In this document: positions 7,832-15,565 of the stretch, one piece after another
Numbering within the stretch: position 1 is the stretch's first letter
How the letters are laid out: each line of letters opens with the position of its first letter
From: WRHT01 sp031550525
Lineage (GTDB): Bacteria > Desulfobacterota > Desulfovibrionia > Desulfovibrionales > Desulfovibrionaceae
Length of the DNA stretch: 55,773 nt
Assembly: GCA_031550525.1 (NCBI GenBank)
Contig: JAVBON010000008.1
Location: forward strand, 1 to 55,773
Direction: 5' to 3'
Translations under genes and position numbers: made by a program
Notes under the pieces: generated by a model
Told to the model about the DNA's origin: nothing
What the model saw: only the letters and a program-made list of their open reading frames with translations
The model's database searches: none

Positions 7832-8776
7832 ATGGCAGATTTCAATATCGACGTGCCGGCCACTCTTAAAGAGCTGTCGGATTACTACGCCAAAAAGCAG
7901 CCGCTTATGGTGGACCAGATTACCGAGGAAGCGCCCATTCTTGCCGAAATCAAGTTTGAAGCCGCCAGCCACGGCCTTTGGAACGCCTACGAAGAGGTAA
8001 CCGACATTCAGGGCGCTGAAATGGTGGAAATGGATTCGCCCCTGCCCGTTGTGGGCATGGCCAGCGAGCTTAAAAAGCAAGACCTCTCCATTTGGGGCGG
8101 CAAAATTGAAGTAGGCGAAGACAAAGCCAGAATGTTCGGCGGCAAGGAGAAATACTTTGCCCGCAAAATGCCAAAAATCCTGCGCCAGTCCGGCATGAGC
8201 ACCGAGCGCAAGATTATTTACGATAACTGGCGCCGCTACGTTATCGACAACAAGAACAAAGGCTTCCTCAAAGACGCGGGGGCAACGGGCAACTCCAACT
8301 ACACCATACTGGCCGTGCGTGAAGTGCCGGGCGAGACCATAGGCCTGTATTCGCCGGAAGGTTTTCAGCAGGGGGCCATGTTCGACCTTAGCGGCATAAA
8401 CGGCGGCAACCTGTACGAGTTTACCGACAGCAAAAAAAGAAACATTCTGGGCTACGGCCTGCGCCTTAAAGCCTACTTCGGCTACCAGATTGCCAACCAT
8501 AAAACCGTGGCCGCCATTGTGAACATAGATCAAGACCATATGCCCACGCCGGCCATGCTGGACGACATACTCACCAACATACGCGCCACCAGCGCCTCCA
8601 CCAAGCTGTACATGCACGCCCGCGTGCTCGGCATGCTGGGCCAGTACAAGGCCGACAAACTCCAAGTTGCCGTGGCCGCCAAAGACATGGACCGCACCTT
8701 CACGCACTGGAACGGCATTAAAATAGTAACCTCTTACAACTTCGACGACGGCGTTGAAAAACGCGTAAACGTTTAA
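7832..8776 (+). CDS. Major capsid protein
   Basis: 314 residues with a strong ribosome site (GGAGG) before ATG 7832. It is placed after the scaffold and before the cement protein, as in the Bordetella BPP-1 group, whose capsid protein it resembles in length and in features such as 'PLMVDQITEEAPILAEIKF' (the opening of an HK97-like N-arm), 'KQDLSIWGGKIEVGEDKARMFG' and a C-terminal 'WNGIKIVTSYNFDDGVEKRV'. HK97 fold is inferred from family knowledge, not from a structure search. The gene is expected to be the most highly expressed in the operon. Confidence 0.85.
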   Translation: MADFNIDVPATLKELSDYYAKKQPLMVDQITEEAPILAEIKFEAASHGLWNAYEEVTDIQGAEMVEMDSPLPVVGMASELKKQDLSIWGGKIEVGEDKARMFGGKEKYFARKMPKILRQSGMSTERKIIYDNWRRYVIDNKNKGFLKDAGATGNSNYTILAVREVPGETIGLYSPEGFQQGAMFDLSGINGGNLYEFTDSKKRNILGYGLRLKAYFGYQIANHKTVAAIVNIDQDHMPTPAMLDDILTNIRATSASTKLYMHARVLGMLGQYKADKLQVAVAAKDMDRTFTHWNGIKIVTSYNFDDGVEKRVNV

Positions 8777-8800
8777 CGTCCGCCTGTAAGGAGAACACAC

Positions 8801-9196
8801 ATGTACAAGTACAATTTGCGGGTTAATGGCGAATATCTTATCGAAAACGCCGCCCTGCCCAAAAACGCCACCGTTACCGGCACAGATATGGTACGCGCCG
8901 GCGGCGGCTCCTCGCTGGAGATTGTCTGCGCGGCCAAAGGCCCCGTTACCCTTACTGCCGGTAAAGAAGTAAGCATTCGCGTGCTGCACGGGCGCGATGG
9001 CGAAAACTTCGCCGCCCTGCCCGTTAGCGCCACCGTTACAATTCAAAGTGGTAATACCAATTTTAATGACGGTGACATCATTGCCCGCCTTACCCTGCCC
9101 TACGACTGCCTGCCCCTCATAAAGGCCAATCTGGCCACCACCGACACGGCCGCCGCCGGAAACTTCGACCTCTTTCTGGCCTATCTGCCGCGCTAA
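8801..9196 (+). CDS. Bbp16-family capsid cement protein
   Basis: 131 residues starting MYKYNLRVNGEYLIENAALPKNATVTGTD. It is predicted all-beta, with a 'GGGSSLEIVC-AAKGPVTLTAGKEVSI' core and a C-terminal 'LPYDCLPLIKANLATTDTAAAGNFDLFLAYLPR' typical of Bbp16-like head decoration proteins. It should trimerise on the capsid surface and stabilise it. RBS AAGGAG precedes ATG 8801. A GC hairpin at 9214-9236 follows the stop, and the 387-bp inverted-repeat element begins 57 bases after it. Confidence 0.75.
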   Translation: MYKYNLRVNGEYLIENAALPKNATVTGTDMVRAGGGSSLEIVCAAKGPVTLTAGKEVSIRVLHGRDGENFAALPVSATVTIQSGNTNFNDGDIIARLTLPYDCLPLIKANLATTDTAAAGNFDLFLAYLPR

Positions 9197-9213
9197 CCCC
9201 CACAACTGAAACC

Positions 9214-9236
9214 GGCGGGCCGGATGGCGGCCCGCC
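9214..9236 (+). terminator. GC hairpin after the cement protein gene
   Basis: GGCGGGCC (9214-9221) pairs with GGCCCGCC (9229-9236). There is no T tract, so it may be a processing or pausing hairpin rather than a full intrinsic terminator. Its position could give extra transcript for the capsid genes over the tail genes. Confidence 0.5.
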
Positions 9237-9253
9237 TATAGAAAGACATGGAG

Positions 9254-9640
9254 GATGAAGCCAGATTTTATGAGATCTGGGCGCTGCCCAGACCCGCAAG
9301 GGGCCATGAGGCCCCTTGACCCCGCGAGGGGTTTAATTGTGGCGTTTTGGTTTAACTGAATTGTACGGTTTTCATTCGCCAATTTTTCTAGTTTATCCTT
9401 ATCCCAACCCGTCCCACAACGCTTTTCACAAACAGACAGACCTAGTTGAAACAGCCAACTTCAGACTATTGGCAGTCCCCTTCTATTACAAATGTTGCGG
9501 GGGCAAGGGGGTTCAAAATTGGCACCCCTACAGTTCTGCTCGCTATATAACTCGCCAGCCAAAATTGTTGTGCTTTTGTGATACGAGCTACACCCTTGCG
9601 GGTCTGGGCAGCCCCCAGATCTTGTAAATCTGGCTTCATC
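9254..9640. mobile_element. 387-bp MITE-like element with ~47-bp terminal inverted repeats
   Basis: The left end (9254-9301, GATGAAGCCAGATTT through GCCCAGACCCGCAAGG) is repeated in inverted orientation at the right end (9594-9640) with only a few differences near the middle. Inside the left end is a hairpin AAGGGGCC/GGCCCCTT (9298-9317). The interior has different base composition from the phage genes and no convincing gene (the readings 9337-9627 plus and 9461-9661 minus look like chance). No clear target-site duplication is seen. It splits the capsid and tail genes. A partial second copy lies at 37,149. It is best described as a non-autonomous transposon or IS remnant. Confidence 0.8.
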
Positions 9641-9688
9641 AACTAAGTCTTTATTCAACATGGATTATTGCCCGTAAAGAGAGGATAT

Positions 9689-10318
9689 ATGCAAAGCTGG
9701 GTAGACATTTGCAACGCCGCGCTGGTGCGCGTGGGCGCGGCCAAAATAAACAGCCTGGACGAAGCGAGCAACGAGGCCCGCATATGCAAGGGCGTGCTGG
9801 ATTTTTGCAAGGAGCAGGTCTTGGCAAGCCATGTGTGGTGGTGCGCCCGCAGCCGCGCGGTGTTGCCTCTGGCCGGAATATCCGGCGAGGATGGCGCGCC
9901 GCGTTGGCCCTATAAATACGCCTATGGGCTGCCCGCCGATTTTATACGGGCGGTGCGCATAGAAACGGGCGCGCCTTACGGCAGCCCAAGCGCGCCGGGC
10001 AAGATGGAGCCGTTTATTCTGGAGCGGTACAAGGCCTCGCCCGTGCTGTTGTGCGACAGGCAAAACGCCGAGCTGGTGTATGTGGCGCAAACCTTGGCCC
10101 CATCGGAGCTAAGCGCGGAGTTCCGCCAGGCCCTGGTGGCCTGTCTGGCCATGGAGCTTGCCACCGCCCTTACGCAAAGCCTGAGCATGCGCGGGCGCTA
10201 CCAGCAGGAATATGAGGCGGCCATGCGCAAGGCTATATTTATAGACGCCACGCAATCCAGCGAGTGGCTGCCGCCGGACAGCACCTATGTAAACGCGCGC
10301 GGGGTGCATTATGAATAG
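9689..10318 (+). CDS. Tail tubular protein A-like (T7 gp11-like)
   Basis: 209 residues from ATG 9689, chosen because AGAGAGGA lies just upstream; the longer reading from 9668 has none. The opening 'SWVDICNAALVRVGAAKINSLDEASNEARICKGVLDFCKEQVLASH' is the standard signature of podovirus tail tube A / gatekeeper proteins (S-E-A-x-x-C, then W-x-x-A). These form the upper tail ring bound to the portal. The next gene begins inside this one, eight bases before its stop. It directly follows the inverted-repeat element, so its ribosome site is just beyond the element's end. Confidence 0.85.
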   Translation: MQSWVDICNAALVRVGAAKINSLDEASNEARICKGVLDFCKEQVLASHVWWCARSRAVLPLAGISGEDGAPRWPYKYAYGLPADFIRAVRIETGAPYGSPSAPGKMEPFILERYKASPVLLCDRQNAELVYVAQTLAPSELSAEFRQALVACLAMELATALTQSLSMRGRYQQEYEAAMRKAIFIDATQSSEWLPPDSTYVNARGVHYE

Positions 10319-12482
10319 CCGTATTTTGCAGCCTGCCTTTACCTCCGGCGAGGTCTCGCCAGCCATTGCGGCGCGTATGGATTTGCAGCTTTACGATTCC
10401 GCCGCCAAAAAAATGCTTAACGCTTGGGTGCATCCTTCCGGCGGGGCTTCCAAAGTGCCCGGCACGCGTTTTGTTGCGCAGGTGCGCGATAACGCAAAGG
10501 CCAGGCTAATTCCGTTTGTGTACAGCGCCACGCAGGTGTTTGTGCTGGAGTTTACAGCGGGGCACATGCGCGTAATAGACAAAAACGGCGTGGTCGAGGG
10601 GCATGGCAAAGGCGGCGTTATCGCCGGAAATGAGGGCAAGCCCTTTGATTTGCCCATGCCTTATGGCGAAGACGATTTGCCGGGCCTGCATTATGTGCAG
10701 AGCAACGACGTTGTCTACCTGGCGCATGCCAACCACCCCCCGCGCAAGGTCATGCGGGTTTACGACCCAGAGGCGGAAGAAAACGTCTGGCAAAGCGAAG
10801 AGGTGGCTTTTACCCCCAGAATTGCCGCGCCGCAAAACGCGCTGGCGTCTTTCTCGGTGGTTGCAAGTTCCGCCCCGGCGCAAAAAATTTGGCGCTACAG
10901 AGTTACCGCCGTGCACGGCATAACCGGCGAAGAAAGCCTGCCGTCAAACATAGCCGCCGTGACGGGCACGGAATCAATGCGCTGCGGGGTTATGAAAAAC
11001 GACGGCTCGGCCATGCAGGACTGGTACTCGACCATCCGCTGGAATGACGTGCCGGATGCCAACGAGTTCCGCATTTACAAGGAGAAGGGCGAGGGGCTTT
11101 ACGGTTACATAGGCTCTTCCGTGGGGTTGAGCTTTGAGGACAAAAACATCGCCCCCAATATGGACGACACCCCGCCGCAAGCGGGCAACCCTTTTGAGGG
11201 CGGCAACAACCCCTCGGTGCTTACCATTTACCAGCAGCGCGCCACCTATGGCTTTACCGCCAACCAGCCCACCACCTTTTACATGAGCCGCAGCGGCAAC
11301 TTTGAAAACTTCACCAAATCCGCATTTATTAAGGACGATGACTATATCGAAGGCCAGCTCGACGCGCAAAACATGAACTTTATTACCTGGATGCTGTCAT
11401 TGCGCTCGCTGATTATAGGCACAAGCAGCGCGGTGTGGGAGATAACCGGCGGCGGAGCCAAGGCGGTTACGCCATCCAGCCTTAACGCGAGCATTCAAAG
11501 CTCGCGCGGCAGCGCCATGATAGACCCTGTGATTATAGACAATATCATTCTGCATGTAAGCCGCAGCGGGCGCAGTCTGCAAGATTTGGTCTATAACTTC
11601 GGGGCCGATTCGTACGACGGCGAAGACCGCTCGCTAATGGCCTCGCACCTGTTCACCAACCGCCGCATCAAAGAGATTGCCTATCAGGAATCGCCCAATT
11701 CCGTGGTGTGGTGCGTAATGGACGACGGCAGGCTCCTTGGCCTTACCTATATGCTCAAGCACCAGATTTTCGCTTGGCACCAGCATAATACCGACGGACT
11801 GTATGAAAACCTCTGCGTTTTGCCGGGCGAGCCTTACGATAACGTGTTTTTTGTGGTCAACCGCACCATTAACGGCAACACCGCTCGTTATATCGAAATG
11901 CTGGCCGACCCGCTGGAAGTGCCGGACGAGTTTGAAGATATGGGCGACGCGGGGCAAACCGCCGTGCTGGCAAAGGCTTTTTACGTGCATTCCGGCATTG
12001 CCTACAAAGGCGAGCCTGTCACAATCATAAGCGGGTTGGAGCATCTTGAGGGGAAAACCGTGGCTATTTTTGCCGATGGCGCGGTGGAGCCCACACAGGT
12101 GGTGCAAAACGGCGCTGTAAGCATAAAACGCCCGGCAGGACTTATTAATGTTGGGCTTCCGTATGTAATGGAAATAGACACCATAAACTACGAGCCGCAG
12201 GCGCACGATGGCGCGCCTATAGGCAAACCCAAGCGCATTGCCAAGGTTGTGGCGCGTGTTGAAAACTCCATGGGTTTTTATGTGGGCATAAACGGGCGCA
12301 CCGTGCAGACCAAATGGCGCATGGGCGAGGCCTGGGGCAAGCCGCCACGCCTGCGCTCCGGCGTGTTTGAATACAGCGTGCCGGGCAAGTGGGAGCGGGA
12401 GAGCTGCGTAAGCTTTAAAAGCGCGGAGCCGGTGCCCTTTACCATAAATACGGTAGTGCCCATAGTTTCTACTGAGGATTGA
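10311..12482 (+). CDS. Tail tubular protein B-like (T7 gp12-like nozzle)
   Basis: 723 residues. The N-terminus 'LQPAFTSGEVSPAIAARMDLQLYDSAAKKMLNAWVHPSGGASKVPGTRFV' is the recognised opening of podovirus nozzle proteins (F-T-x-G-E-V-S-P, then G-G-x-x-x-R-P/V-G-T). A beta-propeller-like body follows, with 'QQRATYGFTANQPTTFYMSRSGNFENF' and 'HQIFAWHQHNTDG'. The protein forms the distal tail tube through which DNA is ejected. It overlaps the preceding gene by eight bases, indicating coupled translation. Confidence 0.85.
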   Translation: MNSRILQPAFTSGEVSPAIAARMDLQLYDSAAKKMLNAWVHPSGGASKVPGTRFVAQVRDNAKARLIPFVYSATQVFVLEFTAGHMRVIDKNGVVEGHGKGGVIAGNEGKPFDLPMPYGEDDLPGLHYVQSNDVVYLAHANHPPRKVMRVYDPEAEENVWQSEEVAFTPRIAAPQNALASFSVVASSAPAQKIWRYRVTAVHGITGEESLPSNIAAVTGTESMRCGVMKNDGSAMQDWYSTIRWNDVPDANEFRIYKEKGEGLYGYIGSSVGLSFEDKNIAPNMDDTPPQAGNPFEGGNNPSVLTIYQQRATYGFTANQPTTFYMSRSGNFENFTKSAFIKDDDYIEGQLDAQNMNFITWMLSLRSLIIGTSSAVWEITGGGAKAVTPSSLNASIQSSRGSAMIDPVIIDNIILHVSRSGRSLQDLVYNFGADSYDGEDRSLMASHLFTNRRIKEIAYQESPNSVVWCVMDDGRLLGLTYMLKHQIFAWHQHNTDGLYENLCVLPGEPYDNVFFVVNRTINGNTARYIEMLADPLEVPDEFEDMGDAGQTAVLAKAFYVHSGIAYKGEPVTIISGLEHLEGKTVAIFADGAVEPTQVVQNGAVSIKRPAGLINVGLPYVMEIDTINYEPQAHDGAPIGKPKRIAKVVARVENSMGFYVGINGRTVQTKWRMGEAWGKPPRLRSGVFEYSVPGKWERESCVSFKSAEPVPFTINTVVPIVSTED

Positions 12483-12485
12483 TAT

Positions 12486-12923
12486 ATGCAACTGGCAACG
12501 CCGTTACAGGCACATATTGACGAAGTGCTTTCAGATCTGCGCGGCAGCGACATGGCCGAACTGGCCGCGCTGGGCGCATGGGACGCTGGCAAGGCCCTTG
12601 TCGCCTGCTTGGGGGCCTCCGCTCTGGCCTGGGCCATGCTGCAAAACGGGCGGGCGGCGGCGCTTACCGGCGTTTGCCCCAACCCCGACGGCAGCGGAGC
12701 GCCCTGGCTGGTTGGCACAAATGCCGTAAATGCCGCGCCGCTTGGCTTTATGCGGGCTAGCCGCAAGGCCGTGGCGGCCTATAAGGGCATATTCCCAAAA
12801 CTGGTCAATTATGTGGAGGCAGGTCAGTGGCAAAACGTGCGTTATGTGCAGGCGCTGGGCTTCACCCTGGGGCCGGAGCTGCGCATTGGGCGCGGCAATT
12901 TTTACAAGTTTTACATGGAGTAA
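12486..12923 (+). CDS. T7 gp13-like internal virion protein (GNAT-fold)
   Basis: 145 residues. The middle 'LGASALAWAMLQNGRAAALTGVCPN' and the C-terminal 'RKAVAAYKGIFPKLVNYVEAGQWQNVRYVQALGFTLGPE' follow the pattern of T7 gp13-type proteins, a GNAT-like family whose 'N-x-x-x-x-x-x-x-L-G-F' end is kept but whose catalytic function is not known. In T7 this protein is needed for making infective heads. It lies, as expected, between the tail nozzle and the other internal virion proteins. Confidence 0.7.
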   Translation: MQLATPLQAHIDEVLSDLRGSDMAELAALGAWDAGKALVACLGASALAWAMLQNGRAAALTGVCPNPDGSGAPWLVGTNAVNAAPLGFMRASRKAVAAYKGIFPKLVNYVEAGQWQNVRYVQALGFTLGPELRIGRGNFYKFYME

Positions 12924-12927
12924 ACAT

Positions 12928-13443
12928 ATGTGTTGGTTCGCACCGTTGATTATTGCGGGCATCTCCGCTGTTTCACAAATGCAGGCGGCGGGGGAGGAAT
13001 CCAAGGCTGCTGCCAGGGCCGCCAATTACAACGCCAAAGAGTCGGAGCGCGACGCCACTCTGGCCGGTATGCGGACGGAAGACGCCATTGAGCGCGGCGA
13101 GGCCGAGCGCGATACCTACATGCGCGGCTTCGCGCAGGAGCAGGGCAGCCGCGCCGCCGCCCAAGGGGCTAGCGGGGTGGTTATGGGCACCGGCAGCAAC
13201 ATGGATGCCCTGGCCGATTCTGCCGCCCTTGCCAACCTTGATGCCGAAACCTTGCGGCATAACGCAAGGGTTGAAGCCGTCGGCTATAAAGAGCAGCAAC
13301 GCAGCGCCCTGGCCCAGAGCGAGCTTTACAAAGCCGAAATGCTATCGGCCGTTAACGCGCGCAAAACGGAAAAGAAAACCGCCTTGCTCAATGCGGCGGG
13401 CAGTATGGCCGGGGCTTCAAGCAGCGTGGCCAGCAAGGGCTAG
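12928..13443 (+). CDS. T7 gp14-like internal virion protein
   Basis: 171 residues from ATG 12928 (MCWFAPLIIAGISAV). One hydrophobic N-terminal segment (residues 3-17) is followed by an Ala/Glu/Arg-rich helical region with 'QGASGVVMGTGSNMDALADSAALANLDAETLRHNARVEAVGY', the conserved core of podovirus internal core proteins of the gp14 type. In T7 the counterpart is ejected and forms a pore in the outer membrane. It is followed by the first larger non-coding gap in this part of the operon. Confidence 0.75.
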   Translation: MCWFAPLIIAGISAVSQMQAAGEESKAAARAANYNAKESERDATLAGMRTEDAIERGEAERDTYMRGFAQEQGSRAAAQGASGVVMGTGSNMDALADSAALANLDAETLRHNARVEAVGYKEQQRSALAQSELYKAEMLSAVNARKTEKKTALLNAAGSMAGASSSVASKG

Positions 13444-13448
13444 AGGAT

Positions 13449-13585
13449 TTTTCTAAAAAACGTCTTTTACTCCCTGGACCGCATCAAGTCTCTATTCTTG
13501 TCCGGGGCTGCGCCATCAAAGTGCCAGCACTGGCCTGAAATCGGCCCTTTCCTTGTCAAGCAACAAAATCACTCTTTTTAGAAAC
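13449..13585. repeat. Inverted repeat bounding a ~130-bp gap in the virion operon
   Basis: TTTCTAAAAA near 13450 is matched by its reverse complement TTTTTAGAAA near 13576. The DNA between is non-coding in appearance and unlike the very compact gene junctions elsewhere in this operon. It may be a small inserted element, or one large stem. A reading on the plus strand, 13600-13818, begins with a plausible protein sequence but soon becomes a frame shadow of the next gene; I do not call it. Confidence 0.45.
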
Positions 13586-13705
13586 AGCGCTTATGGCGTG
13601 TGAGCTTTGATAAAATTCAAATGCCCCGGCCACAACCAGTGAAAAATGAGCAACCGGCGACAATAAGCTTTAAACAACAGGCAGCGAACGAAGCGGGTAA
13701 ATACA

Positions 13706-15565
13706 ATGCCAATAAGAATCAACCAAATATCGCCACGCGGCGCGGCCCAAAGCGGCTCGCCACGCGCCGGGGCCGAGGCCTACGGCCTGCGTCAGGCCCA
13801 GGCGCAACTGCAACTTAGCAACTCCGTTGGTTATAATGTCGAAAAAATTTACGAAGCGGGCAAAACCGCCGGAAACATGATTAGGGCGAAAATGGCTGAC
13901 AGGCGGGCGGCCAAGGCGGCCGCCGACGCTGCTGGCAACACGCCGAAGCCGGGTGCAAACGCGCCCAGCCCGGAGGAGCCGGAAGCCAAGACCAGCGCGA
14001 GCCCGGAAGAGCAGGAAGAAGACCTCCGCAGGCGCGCGGCCCTGGCCGAAGTGGAGGCCGGGCGGCAGTACGAATCGGCGGATATGCTCTCCAAACAAAT
14101 GCAATATTCTGCCGCGCTGGATAAGTTTGATGCCTCGTACAGGCAAACGCGCCAGGGTAAAAACGCCTTGTCGGCGCAGGCCGATTACGAGGCCAAGGCC
14201 GCCGAGCTGCAAAAAGAATACGCGGCTTCCTTTGGCAATGCCATGCAGGCCGAGACTTGGCGGCAGCAGGTTTGGCGGCGCACCAGCGCTTTTGTGGGCA
14301 ACGGCATACAGCACCAGTTGCAGCAGGAGGCCGGCTGGAAAAACGCACAGCTGGGCACATGCCGCGCAACGGCCATGCAGGCGGCCGCAAGCCCCCATGC
14401 GACGGATGAGCAGGCCGTGGCGGCCTTTGAGGAATACCGCGCGGCGGCCAATGCCATAAACCCCGAGCGTGCGGCCCGTGAGCGGCAGCAGGACAAAAAT
14501 GATTTTTACGAGGCGCGGCGGGAAAGCGTGGCGCGGCGCGTGCTGGAACTGGCGGCGGCAGACCCCGTGGCCGCTTGGGAATATGTGAGCGGCCCGTCCG
14601 TTAAAAGCGCAACCGGCCTAAACCCGGCCACCGGCGCGGCGGAGCAGGATAATGCGGAGCTTGGGCCAGACAACGTCGAATTTGGGTATGGCAACATCGC
14701 TTGGAATAAAAGCGGGGCATCAGGTAACAACGGTGGGGCTGTTCCGCCAAATTTCCAACGGTATTTTACGCCAAAAGAGTACGCGGCCTTGCACGGCAAG
14801 GTAAGCAAAGCCCTTTCCGACAGCCTTGAACAGGACGACGCCAGCCGTAAAACCGCCCAGGATTGGGCGGAAAAAGAAATATACGCGCGCCGCGCGCAGG
14901 GCACTCTTGAGCAAACATTTTTGGAAGACGCGCGCGACGTGCTTTCGCCAGCCGCCTACAGCGCTGGCTTGAGTTTGCTGGCGGGCGGCCCGGCGGGCGC
15001 GCAACCGCCTTCCGACCCCGGCGCGTTGCTGGCCCTGTGGGACATGGCGGCCGATGGCGATGTGGATTTTCAAAACACGGCGGACGATATGTACAAAAAC
15101 GGCCGCATCACGGTGGCCGATTACAAGTCGCTTTCTGGCAGCGCGCGGCAGTTGGGTGACCCTGTGGAAAAACAGATAGCAAGCAATATGCGGGCCACGT
15201 TGGGCTATAGCGCCGCGAAGCTCGACCCGGCCGCAGGCGCAAGCCTGGTTGCCGCCCGGCAAGAGTATTACGCCTGGCGCGGCTCGGAGGCTGGCGCGAA
15301 AGCCGCGCCGCAAGAGCGGCTGGAAATGGCCGGGCGCATAGCCCAAAACCGCCGCGCTGCCGACCTGCAAAAGGCCATTGGCTATAAAGCCCCGTTGTAT
15401 CTTGCCGGGGGCGCTTCAGCGCCGGACATAAAAAAGACCATTGAAAAAACCAGCGCCGCCTACAGGGCGGGCAGGCTCAGTAAAGGGCAATACGCCCAAG
15501 AGTGCGCGCGCATAAGGGCGCTTGCGCGGTTTTTTGAGCAGCAAGGAGCGGGAGGTAAGGTATGA
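13706..15565 (+). CDS. T7 gp15-like internal virion protein
   Basis: 619 residues. The opening 'INQISPRGAAQSGSPRAGAEAYGLRQAQAQLQLSNSVGYNVEKIYEAG' is typical of podovirus internal core proteins, and the rest is long, helical and Ala/Glu/Arg-rich (for example 'KNALSAQADYEAKAAELQKEYAASFGNAMQAE'). In T7 the counterpart forms the periplasmic part of the ejection channel together with gp16. Here it is fused by an ATGA overlap to the large polyvalent gene that takes the gp16 place. The ribosome site at the start is weak. Confidence 0.75.
   Translation: MPIRINQISPRGAAQSGSPRAGAEAYGLRQAQAQLQLSNSVGYNVEKIYEAGKTAGNMIRAKMADRRAAKAAADAAGNTPKPGANAPSPEEPEAKTSASPEEQEEDLRRRAALAEVEAGRQYESADMLSKQMQYSAALDKFDASYRQTRQGKNALSAQADYEAKAAELQKEYAASFGNAMQAETWRQQVWRRTSAFVGNGIQHQLQQEAGWKNAQLGTCRATAMQAAASPHATDEQAVAAFEEYRAAANAINPERAARERQQDKNDFYEARRESVARRVLELAAADPVAAWEYVSGPSVKSATGLNPATGAAEQDNAELGPDNVEFGYGNIAWNKSGASGNNGGAVPPNFQRYFTPKEYAALHGKVSKALSDSLEQDDASRKTAQDWAEKEIYARRAQGTLEQTFLEDARDVLSPAAYSAGLSLLAGGPAGAQPPSDPGALLALWDMAADGDVDFQNTADDMYKNGRITVADYKSLSGSARQLGDPVEKQIASNMRATLGYSAAKLDPAAGASLVAARQEYYAWRGSEAGAKAAPQERLEMAGRIAQNRRAADLQKAIGYKAPLYLAGGASAPDIKKTIEKTSAAYRAGRLSKGQYAQECARIRALARFFEQQGAGGKV

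Noticed and set aside
7817..9205. 462-codon minus-strand reading opposite the capsid genes
   Set aside because: Shadow of capsid and cement genes; no ribosome site or family features.
9337..9627. Transposase fragment inside the inverted-repeat element
   Set aside because: Neither strand's translation shows catalytic motifs; too short.
13600..13818. Separate 72-codon gene before the gp15-like gene
   Set aside because: Only its first half looks protein-like; the rest is a frame shadow.
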